Source: Lachnospiraceae bacterium (lineage in GTDB: Bacteria > Bacillota > Clostridia > Lachnospirales > Lachnospiraceae). Taken from it: a stretch of DNA of 64,000 bases. The stretch lies in the NCBI GenBank assembly GCA_910575445.1, contig CAJTFW010000006.1, positions 1 to 64,000 of the forward strand, in the 5' to 3' direction. The number at the start of each line of letters is the position of its first letter. The stretch's first letter is position 1. Under the pieces are notes generated by a model that did no database searches, was not told the DNA's origin, and saw only the letters and a program-made list of their open reading frames with translations. Of the stretch, positions 51,202 through 59,100 are shown in pieces. The position numbers were made by a program, and so were the translations under genes.

Positions 51202-52215
51202 CTAAATAGGTGGAGATGCTGTAGTGCTGCGGACAATCAGTCTGGTCTTTAGTACCACAGAGGTTGGAATCGAAGTGGGGGATTGTGCCATCTTAAGTGC
51301 CATCTCACCTGCCTGATTGCCAAGCTCTCTAAGTGGCTGACTGACTGTAGTCAGTTGAATATTAAAAAGGTCTGTAATCGAACGATTGTCAAAGCCAGCG
51401 ACAGACATTTGCTCAGGAACTTGGATGCCAGCTTCATATAGTGCCTGTAGAACACCAATCGCCAGCATATCGTTGGCACCGATAATCGCGGTCACTTGTG
51501 GATATAAGTGCAGAATCTCTTTGGTTGCTTCGTATCCTAGATGAATCAGGTCGTCGGAATTTACCTTGGGTTCACTTTCATAGATATATTGAGGAAGTGC
51601 ATTGCGAAGCATCGTGTCTTCGTATCCCATCCTTCGCTCATTAAACACCAATACATCATAAGTGATAAAAGCGATATGACGGTGTCCAAGGTCTAGAAGA
51701 TAGCGAGTCAATTCACAGGCACCGCCGTAGTGGTCCGAATCTACATACGGAAGATTTAAGATGCTATCTGGCGTCTTACGCCGCAGAACAACAACCGGAA
51801 GCTGTGTCTTATGGATATATTGGATAATCTCATCATCCCAGTGTTCCGGGGTGATAATCACACTGCTGTAGCGCAATTCTTTGGCACGAATCAGAAATTC
51901 ACACAATTTTTTGGTACTGCGCTGGATGGTGTGATAAGCGATATCATGTCCATGTTTATGTAAAATCTCCTCCACACCAACTGCTGACTGCGAAAAGAAA
52001 GAATCACTGATATCAGGAATTGTAAATCCTACCGTCAGTACATCTTTGCCAACAAGCTGTTGTGCGTACTTATTGGGGATATAGTTCATCTTCTCGGCAA
52101 GCTCAAGAACTTTTTTCGTGGTTTCAGAACTAATCTCTGTACTTCCATTGATAGCACGGGAAACAGTAGACGGTGAAATATTCAGAATTCTTGCAAGGTC
52201 TTTAATCGTGGTCAT
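51202..52215 (-). CDS. LacI-family transcriptional regulator
   Basis: A 337-residue LacI/PurR protein: helix-turn-helix TTIKDLARILNISPSTVSRAINGSTEISSETTKKV with the hinge helix, then a type 1 periplasmic-binding-like sensor domain (VGFTIPDISDSFFSQSAVGVEEIL, GANDMLAIGVLQAL, VAGFDNRSIT). It lies upstream of, and in the same orientation as, the tct operon. Two similar GGAAACGTTT sites, one before each, suggest autoregulation and control of the transporter. Confidence 0.92.
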   Translation of the reverse strand: MTTIKDLARILNISPSTVSRAINGSTEISSETTKKVLELAEKMNYIPNKYAQQLVGKDVLTVGFTIPDISDSFFSQSAVGVEEILHKHGHDIAYHTIQRSTKKLCEFLIRAKELRYSSVIITPEHWDDEIIQYIHKTQLPVVVLRRKTPDSILNLPYVDSDHYGGACELTRYLLDLGHRHIAFITYDVLVFNERRMGYEDTMLRNALPQYIYESEPKVNSDDLIHLGYEATKEILHLYPQVTAIIGANDMLAIGVLQALYEAGIQVPEQMSVAGFDNRSITDLFNIQLTTVSQPLRELGNQAGEMALKMAQSPTSIPTSVVLKTRLIVRSTTASPPI

Positions 52216-52248
52216 ATCTTTCCCTTATCTATGATGTGAAGAAGTCAT

Positions 52249-52262
52249 CGGAAACGTTTTCG
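52249..52262. promoter_or_regulatory. LacI-family operator
   Basis: CGGAAACGTTTTCG is a near-perfect palindrome centred on CG, the typical LacI/CcpA-type operator, 34 bases upstream of the LacI gene. A related site lies at 51112. Confidence 0.65.
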
Positions 52263-52433
52263 TAAATCTATAGTAACATGGGAGAAGGGGAGGTGTCAAG
52301 GTGTTTTTCAGAGGATGGTGGGGGGATTTTATTTATTTTGAAATATGAAATTTTATTCCCCCTGAGGCAGCTTGACTTTACATAAAATACTCGATACTAT
52401 TAAGAAAAGAATCTTTTACAAAAGGAGAGGATA

Positions 52434-52817
52434 ATGATGGAACAAGAAGCAAGCAAGAAACAGTTTATTTTGCATTGTGGGATTGAAGTGGTTGAGGAAG
52501 AAGGGGGATATTATACAAGGGTAGAGATTGCTCCTGAACATCTGAATCCATATGGGATTGTACATGGTGGGTTGATGTATACGATGGCAGACACAGCGAC
52601 TGGATTGACAGCGGGGAAATATATAGATGTTCCGGTTACTTTAGACAGTGATTTTCATTTTCTTAGTAATGTATCTTCGGGGGTACTGACAGCCAAGGCA
52701 GAGATTATAAAAGGTGGAAAACATGTGATGTGGCTAAGAGTTCGCGTGGTAGCGGATGATAAGCTGGTGTTAGCAGAAGGAACATTTACTTATTATAGTG
52801 GAAAGAAAAAAGAGTGA
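52434..52817 (+). CDS. PaaI-type hotdog-fold thioesterase
   Basis: A 127-residue hotdog protein: HLNPYGIVHGGLMYTMADTATGLTAG carries the family's HGG and Asp-Thr-Ala active-site helix, followed by LDSDFHFLSNVSSG. Members hydrolyse acyl-CoA thioesters. AAAGGAGAGG precedes the two adjacent ATGs (52434 and 52437). It is monocistronic and is followed by a weak hairpin (AGAACTG/CAGTTCT, 52817-52837). It may clear acyl-CoA produced by nearby fermentative pathways. Confidence 0.9.
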   Translation: MMEQEASKKQFILHCGIEVVEEEGGYYTRVEIAPEHLNPYGIVHGGLMYTMADTATGLTAGKYIDVPVTLDSDFHFLSNVSSGVLTAKAEIIKGGKHVMWLRVRVVADDKLVLAEGTFTYYSGKKKE

Positions 52818-52930
52818 GAACTGTAGTTGGCAGTTCTTGAATTATTCATGTTATAGTGGGATTGTATAACTGAACAGAAAGCAGGATGCGATTTTCTGAT
52901 AGATGCCCTCTAGTCTTACGAAAGAGGGTG

Positions 52931-53017
52931 ATGCCCGTGAGCGTGATGGAAGTTTTGACATTATTGCTTGTTATTTTTGCGGCTCTATCTTACATAGACA
53001 ATCATAAAAAGAAATAG
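52931..53017 (+). CDS. Type I toxin, holin-like small hydrophobic peptide
   Basis: A 28-residue peptide: a short N-terminus MPVSVMEV, one hydrophobic helix (LTLLLVIFAALSYI), then DNHKKK, the pattern of the putative holin-like toxin family of Firmicutes (membrane-depolarising type I toxins). GAAAGAGGG precedes the ATG. The stop codon lies inside a 15-bp hairpin that also acts as the terminator of an opposing RNA (see 53006-53106). A second strong terminator at 53123-53152 may end the toxin mRNA. It was too short to be picked up by usual length filters. Confidence 0.75.
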   Translation: MPVSVMEVLTLLLVIFAALSYIDNHKKK

Positions 53018-53106
53018 CATCCCACCGCCCAAGGTATGATGCTATTTCTTTTGAAATATTTAATTTACTGAGGGCAATCGGAACTTCGTGTCCGATAAGC
53101 CTTTCT
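53006..53106 (-). ncRNA. Antisense antitoxin RNA opposite the toxin 3' end
   Basis: On the minus strand, TTGAAA (53141-53136), exactly 17 bp, and TATAAT (53118-53113) form a near-consensus promoter with predicted start about 53106. Transcription runs toward the toxin and would stop at the 15-bp hairpin 53052-53038/53021-53007 followed by UUUUU (53010-53006), giving ~100 nt. The 3' part is complementary to the toxin's stop region and the intergenic mRNA tail. Confidence 0.72.
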
Positions 53107-53121
53107 GATTCGATTATACAC

Positions 53122-53153
53122 CAGAGCCGCTTGTTTTTCAAGTGGCTCTTTTA
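53122..53153 (+). terminator. Terminator of toxin mRNA overlapping antisense promoter
   Basis: AGAGCCGCTTG (53123-53133) pairs with CAAGTGGCTCT (53139-53149), followed by TTTT. It coincides with the -35 and spacer of the antisense RNA promoter, so the two transcripts overlap tail to head. Confidence 0.75.
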
Positions 53154-53337
53154 CACGTATGTATAATTGTTTTTACAAGGTTGACATAAGGTTAATCTTG
53201 TTAGAGGAGGAGTCTGTCCAAAGGCAGAGTTTCTGACCAGTCAAACCCGAAAGTAAAGTTACACTATCCAAATAGAAAGCGCATCTTGAGTGCCTTAAAA
53301 AACTATAGTAATATAGAAGAAAGGATAGTGTCGCTAT

Positions 53338-54363
53338 ATGGCAAAAAAGGTACAAGAGTTAAAGGCGGATACTGTACTGAAAAATTATTGGAATAACAAG
53401 GAGCAATTTGCGGATTTATTTAATGCAGTTCTGTTTCAGGGCGAGACCGTGATTAAAGCAGAAGAACTAGAAGATGGTGATACAGAAAGCTCCTTTGTAT
53501 TAGAACATAAAAGATATATAGAAGCATTAAAATCCTCCAGAGACCATATCAAAATACAAAAGAAATCTTCCATATCAGGAGTACACTTGGTATTACTGGC
53601 GTTAGAGAGCCAGGAGCATATCCATTATGCGATGCCTATGAGGATTATGGGGTATGATTATAGTTCTTACCAGAAACAATATCAAGAGCTTGTAAATAGA
53701 CATAAAAGAGCAAAAGATTTAGAAGGAGACGAGTATCTGTCTGGTATACATAAGACCGACCAACTTTTTCCAGTCATCACTATCGTTATCTATTACGGCG
53801 AGAAGCCATGGGATGCAGCGACAACTCTTCATGAAATGCTTCAGATTCCGTTCAAGATGAAAAAGTATGTTAATAATTATACCATGTTGTTGGTGGAAGC
53901 ACGAGAGAGTCATCTGAAATTACATAATATGAATAATGTAGATTTGTTTTGTCTATTGAGAATTCTATTAGACACCAGTAAGTCAGCCAAAGAGGTAAAA
54001 GCAGAAGCCATCCAGTATGTAAAAGAACATTCCGTAGATAAGTCTGTAATTATGGCAATCGCCGGGACAGCAAAGTGTAAGATTGATTATCACGCCTTAA
54101 GCGAGAAAGAAGAGGGGAGTATGTGGAGAGTATTTGAGGAAACACGAGAAGAAGGCAAAATAGAAGGGAAAGCAGAAGGGAAAAAAGAAGGCAAAGTCGA
54201 ATTAATCCTAGAACTATTAGAAGAAGTTGGACAAGTGCCTGAGAAGCTGCGCGAACAGATTATGGAAGAAAAAGAACCTGCTGTATTAAGAAAGTGGTGC
54301 CGTATTGCTGCACAGGTGATGTCCGTGGAGGAATTTCAGAGGCGATGTGAAGAAATATCTTAG
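53338..54363 (+). CDS. Rpn-family recombination-promoting nuclease (PD-(D/E)XK)
   Basis: A 341-residue protein of the Rpn/transposase_31-like family: N-terminal NYWNNKEQFADLFNAVLFQG, then a PD-(D/E)XK core with GVHLVLLALESQEHIHYAMPMR and VITIVIYYGEKPWD, a Glu/Lys/Gly-rich hinge (REEGKIEGKAEGKKEGK, ~265-285) and a C-terminal LRKWCRIAAQVMSVEEFQR. Rpn proteins are DNA endonucleases able to stimulate RecA-independent recombination. The last 43 bases of the gene are repeated at 55735-55777, after two foreign-looking genes. Confidence 0.85.
   Translation: MAKKVQELKADTVLKNYWNNKEQFADLFNAVLFQGETVIKAEELEDGDTESSFVLEHKRYIEALKSSRDHIKIQKKSSISGVHLVLLALESQEHIHYAMPMRIMGYDYSSYQKQYQELVNRHKRAKDLEGDEYLSGIHKTDQLFPVITIVIYYGEKPWDAATTLHEMLQIPFKMKKYVNNYTMLLVEARESHLKLHNMNNVDLFCLLRILLDTSKSAKEVKAEAIQYVKEHSVDKSVIMAIAGTAKCKIDYHALSEKEEGSMWRVFEETREEGKIEGKAEGKKEGKVELILELLEEVGQVPEKLREQIMEEKEPAVLRKWCRIAAQVMSVEEFQRRCEEIS
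54317..54359 (+). repeat. 43-bp direct repeat, left copy (rpn 3' end)
   Basis: Identical to 55735-55777. The left copy encodes the last residues of the Rpn protein (MSVEEFQRRCEEI). The right copy ends in an equivalent stop, followed by a terminator. The two copies bracket a 1.38-kb A/T-richer insert. Confidence 0.9.
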
Positions 54364-54426
54364 ATTTTTATAGTTAGAATTAATTTAGTAAAATAGTTTT
54401 TAAAAGCAAAGGAAGTGATATTCGAA

Positions 54427-55172
54427 ATGAGAATATTATTTTGGAACACTTATCAAAATCCTAAGATTAATATATATGTTGTAAATTTAATTCAGGAGTA
54501 TCATATAGATATACTGATTATGGCTGAATATGATGCTGATGAAGGAGAATTGATAAAGTTATTAGAAGAATATAATGAAAACTTTATAAAATGTTCTGCG
54601 ATAGGATGTAACAGAATTCATATATGGAGTAATTATTCTGATATAAAGGCAGGAGAACAAGATACATATTATTCCATTCAGATAATAAAAGAACAATTTA
54701 TTTTATGTTGTGTCCATCTGATGTCAGATTTATATGGAGATAGAAGTGATGAGAGGGCTGATAAGATACAGCAGATGATGCATGCTATAAATATATATGA
54801 AGATAAAATTGGCTCAAAGCAGACAATGATTATAGGCGATTTTAACGAGACACCATATGGAAAAGGGTGTTTAAGTGCAAATGCTTTTCATGGATTACCA
54901 GTCTTAAATGTGAAAGATAAGGCTACAAGATTATGGGAGATTTCTCCTATCCGCCAGGTACCTATTATTTAAATGAGGCAAAATTGTATTCTCCTTTGTG
55001 GTATCTGCTGGATCAGGTTATTATTAGTAAGGATATGTTACCATTATTTAAAAAGGATAGTTTAAAAATAATTACAACATGTAGTTATGCAGATTTAATG
55101 GACAGCAGACAACATCCAAATAAAAAAATCAGTGATCATTTTCCGATTGTTTGCGAAATAGAAGAACATTAG
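54427..55172 (+). pseudogene. Endonuclease/exonuclease/phosphatase-fold protein, frameshifted
   Basis: ATG 54427 opens MRILFWNTYQNPKINIYV, the beginning of an EEP (DNase I-like) fold, with MAEYD carrying a metal-binding Glu and MIIGDFNETPYG the central Asp-Asn motif. The frame then goes astray after KDKATRLW, ending at 54972, while the expected continuation (GDFSYPPGTYYLNEAKLYSP, LWYLLDQVII and terminal SDHFPIV) runs in another frame to 55172. A single missing base in the GGG run near 54936 explains it. Restored length would be ~248 residues. Possible causes: mutation, phase-variable G tract or sequencing error. Confidence 0.75.
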
Positions 55173-55185
55173 AATGGAGGCTATG

Positions 55186-55737
55186 ATGAATCAGGAAAAA
55201 TTTACTTTTGAATTGGTAGATAAATATACGCCAGATATAGTGATTAAAAATTTACTAGGCCAGATTGAAGAAGCAACAAGAGGATATGTGATTGGGAATA
55301 TAGAAAAATATGATGGCCCAATTCTTTCCTATACCAAAAAGAGAGAATCTAAAGGTGTTTTTGCTGCGTTACAAGGAACAGAAGAAAATATAAGAGTAGA
55401 TATTCAGACAAAATTGGGAGAACAAGGTTCTGGGCAGAACAAATTCGAAGTCTTTCTTACTGTAAAAGGATTAGAATATTATAGATATCGAATGATGTTT
55501 GTTGGCTATAGTGCCATCGCCTATCCTGCGACTGTAGTGATGAATGAAGAATTGGCGATTGCGTATAGTGGAAAAAGAAATACTGTTTTTACCGTTGATA
55601 CAATGAAAAAATTAGAAGAACTAATAGAAGATGTTATAAACTGTGAGATGATGACCTCATTGCTTCAGCATCTAATTAATGAATCCTTAAGACAAGAGAT
55701 AAAAAATATACCAGAGTATATAAGAACAGAGAGTTGA
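55186..55737 (+). CDS. Uncharacterised protein in the rpn insert
   Basis: A 183-residue protein with no motif I can name. It starts MNQEKFTFELVDKY, is mixed alpha/beta in composition and has a Tyr/Arg-rich centre (KGLEYYRYRMMFVGYSAIAYP). ATG 55186 is favoured because GGAGG (55176-55180) is five bases away; ATG 55174 and 55183 are in frame. It follows the EEP gene by 13 bases and ends within the right 43-bp repeat, so the two genes form one inserted cassette, possibly an enzyme with its partner or inhibitor. Confidence 0.65.
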   Translation: MNQEKFTFELVDKYTPDIVIKNLLGQIEEATRGYVIGNIEKYDGPILSYTKKRESKGVFAALQGTEENIRVDIQTKLGEQGSGQNKFEVFLTVKGLEYYRYRMMFVGYSAIAYPATVVMNEELAIAYSGKRNTVFTVDTMKKLEELIEDVINCEMMTSLLQHLINESLRQEIKNIPEYIRTES

Positions 55738-55777
55738 TGTCCGTGGAGGAATTTCAGAGGCGATGTGAAGAAATATC
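55735..55777 (+). repeat. 43-bp direct repeat, right copy
   Basis: An exact copy of 54317-54359 at the far side of the EEP/unknown-gene cassette. It provides the last bases and stop of the unknown gene (GTTGATG), and is followed by the terminator at 55794 that probably served the original rpn gene. Confidence 0.9.
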
Positions 55778-55793
55778 ATAGGTATTTAGTTAG

Positions 55794-55821
55794 AGAACTG
55801 CCAGCGTGCAGTTCTTTTTTT
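55794..55821 (+). terminator. Intrinsic terminator after the rpn insert
   Basis: AGAACTGC (55794-55801) pairs with GCAGTTCT (55808-55815) followed by TTTTTTT. Confidence 0.88.
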
Positions 55822-55873
55822 GTACAAAAAAATAAATTTCTAGGTTCTGTAATGATTTGTGTAATGGTCTATT

Positions 55874-55903
55874 TTGTAAAATGATTCTCACAGTAGGTAT
55901 AAT
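55874..55903 (+). promoter_or_regulatory. Promoter of the pilus operon
   Basis: TTGTAA (55874-55879), 18-bp spacer, TATAAT (55898-55903), with the first gene's ATG at 55931. No other promoter is evident between here and the adhesin gene. Confidence 0.6.
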
Positions 55904-55930
55904 ATGCTTCTTAGGAAGGCGGGAACAAGA

Positions 55931-56116
55931 ATGGATATACGCAGGGGGAAGGGCACAGGTACATTTATTGTGAAGATTCTTGACAGCCAGAATGCAACCT
56001 GGCAAGGCAGCGTTACCTGGGCAGAACGTCAGAAAGTACAATATTTCCGCAGCGCTTTGGAGCTGTTAAAGATGATAGATGGAGTTCTAATCGAAGATGA
56101 AGGAGGAGAGTCATGA
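55931..56116 (+). CDS. Small protein coupled to pilus adhesin
   Basis: A 61-residue protein: MDIRRGKGTGTFIVKILDSQNATWQGSVTWAERQKVQYFRSALELLKMIDG. It has no signal peptide or membrane segment, and a beta-rich core followed by a helix. Its stop overlaps the adhesin start (ATGA), so translation is coupled. I recognise it only as the kind of short uncharacterised protein found in Lachnospiraceae; its position suggests a role in regulating or assembling the pilus. Confidence 0.7.
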   Translation: MDIRRGKGTGTFIVKILDSQNATWQGSVTWAERQKVQYFRSALELLKMIDGVLIEDEGGES

Positions 56117-59100
56117 AAAATAACAGGATAAAAAAGGCAATGGCATGTTTGCTTTGTATAGTGGTGTTGATGAGTAGCAGTTGTGCTATGGCTGGCAGAG
56201 TGGATGCTCAGGCACCTTTTCTGGTAGAAGACCATGCTGTTCCAACTACTAGTGAATTTGACATCACTGCAGAGGAAACAGAGGCAGAGATAATGCTCCT
56301 TCAGGAAGAGGCAGAATCTGAGCCAGAAGCTTCTTCCGATGTGGAACCTGCAGAAGAAGAATCTGCTCCAGAAGAAGATGCTGCACCAGCAGAGGACGAA
56401 GGCTCACAGGATGCTGATACGCAAGAGCCATCCAGTGAAAATGAGCAGGAAGATGTATCTGATGACAATCAGGCACCAGCAGAAGATGGTACTTCGGAAG
56501 ATACTTTAACAGATACACCTGATGAAACACCAGAGGTCCCGGAAAATCCAGACCAGACTCCATCGGGCGATGAGACAACAACTCCCGATGGCGATAGCAC
56601 AGAGACACCAGACAATGAGAACCCGGATGATGTACAGCCTCCCGCAGATGATACAACATCAGGAGATATTTTAGATGGTGAAAATAACGGGGACCAAAGC
56701 GAAGAAAATCCAGACACAGACGATGCCACAACGGACGACGGCTCACAGACTCCAGATGATGATGCTTCTGCGGATTCCAATGACAACTCAACTGGCGGCG
56801 ATACTGTCAATCCAGATGATACTATGACAGATACACAGCCGGAGAATCCAGACCAGAACCAGCCAGATAATCCACAGGAAAATCCAGACACAGAGAATCC
56901 AGATAATTCTCAGATAAACCCAGATGGTGAGTTAGAAGGCGATGTGACAGAAGAAGTAGAATGTGCCCTAACTGAAGAAGAACAAAAGCAGGTAGAGGAA
57001 GTAATTGCGCTTATCGAAGCTCTGCCAACTATGGAAGAAATCACAGCGAGATTTGAAGAACTAGAAGAAGATGGCGATGCTTATGCTACATACTATCAGG
57101 AGCTCTATGCACAGGTAAATGCAGCACAAGAAGCATACAATGCTCTGACAGATGCACAGAAAGAGGCTGTGACTAATGCAGAGGTATTGGAGCAGTTTGA
57201 GTGGCTGTTAGCGAATACTTTGGAAGAAAATGGTATGATGGGGCCAGATGAGGCGTATGTGAAGGACATCACAATCGAAAAAGTGGAAACTGGAACAGGA
57301 GATTTTGATGTTACAGAAGGCTTAGGCAACGACACTGCCGCAGAGGATGATATTGTCCGCACATTTGATACGGTTAATTACCAATTTAAGGTAAATATGA
57401 TCTCCTGGAATTCTTCTACAACATATGAGAGAGCCAGAGTAAAGCTGGAGTTTGTGCTGCCTCTGACAGAAAGTGAAGGTGTTTTTGACCAGGCTAATAT
57501 GGCATGGATGGACCAGACAGAAGGGTATAAGCCAGAACTTACTACTACAACACGCACGATTGATGGTAAAGAAAAAGAATGTCAAGTATTAACTTGTTAT
57601 AAATTTTTAGAGCCAGCAGAAGGAAGTACATCAGTTGTTCCGGGTAATTTTGGAGAGAACCTTACAGTTTATGTAAAATCCATGAAAAATGGTGAGACCT
57701 TTGCGCCTATCATCAGCGCGGCTATGGAAGGAGGAACCTGGGATGGACCCTGTAAAAATGAAGAGCATACAGAAAATGGAGAAGCAGCAATAGAGAAAAA
57801 GACTGTAATTCCAGAGCCTGTTACAATAACAGCTGCTCCTAAGTATAATATCAAGCTGGACAGTGAGACCAGCTACAGTGATATTTTCGATTTCCAGGGT
57901 AATGAGGCATGGATGGCAGAGTATGGGGAGAAAGCAGCTAATACAGATATTGAGAATCCTATCCCCGGTCGTCTGATGAAGCTAGGTATTACGTTGCAGC
58001 TATATAATGATAATGCAGCTAAAGGTTTAAAAGGAATTGAATTTCCAGAAGGTCCCATCAGCTTTGATTTGGAACTATTGTCTCAATATACGCCAACTTC
58101 CACCAGTGAGCAGGGAACACAAATTGATACGACAGAAGATTATATGCCTCTTCTGTGGAGTTATGGAGAAAATAGAGAAATCCGATATGGAGAACAAAAT
58201 ACCGATGGACGTGTGATTAAGGACCAAAGAGCTTGTCTGGAGCTTGCACCTTATTTTGAACATAATGAGGATAGAGAGGGCAGTGATTGTTGGGATAGCG
58301 GAACATGGAATGCAGTACAAGAAGGCAAGACAATCCATATTACAGTTAGTGATTATGAAATCAATCTGGACCATATGCCTATAAAGAACTTTCCAACTGG
58401 TAAGGAACAACTGTACTTTGCGAACGTAGGATGTTTTTCTTCTGGCGGAATCTGGCTGATACAGCCTTTTAACAAGAAGATAAGCGAAACTGCTCCAGAA
58501 GGACCAGAGTATGATGTTATCAAAGATCATGGGGCAGGCGCTTTTGCCACTACAGTAAAAGCAACGAATCTAGAAGCTACTACTGTAAGCGGAACTAAGA
58601 CTTCCACACAAATGGTCACTGACGATGATGAAGAGGTACGTACACTAGAGTTGAACTTACCAGGAAGTATGCAGAACCGTGTTCGGTATGCTGGCAACCA
58701 TGATAATTGGTGGTTTGGTTCAGGTGTAGAGAGTACAGTTGATGGTAATGATTATGCAGCAGTAGGAAGCGAACTGTATTTGGTGGGGGGCTTTAGTTAT
58801 GGCTCTAATAAAAATGAAGACAATCAGCTGTATTTAGGTACAAATCTTATCCGTTTTTATGGAAGTGCTATTGAACTGGAGGGAGAAGGGGTCTCAAGAT
58901 TGATGGACGGAGCTTCTCTTGCTCAAATAGAGCCATACTATAGAGGAGAAGATGAACAGGGAAATAAAAAACCAGTACCTTCTATAGACTACGGGTGGTG
59001 GGAACCAGACCCAATTAAAGAAAATATTCGTGTCTATTATGCTACTAAAACGGATGGAACAGACTGGAAAGATGATGAGGAACTTAAACACACATATGAA

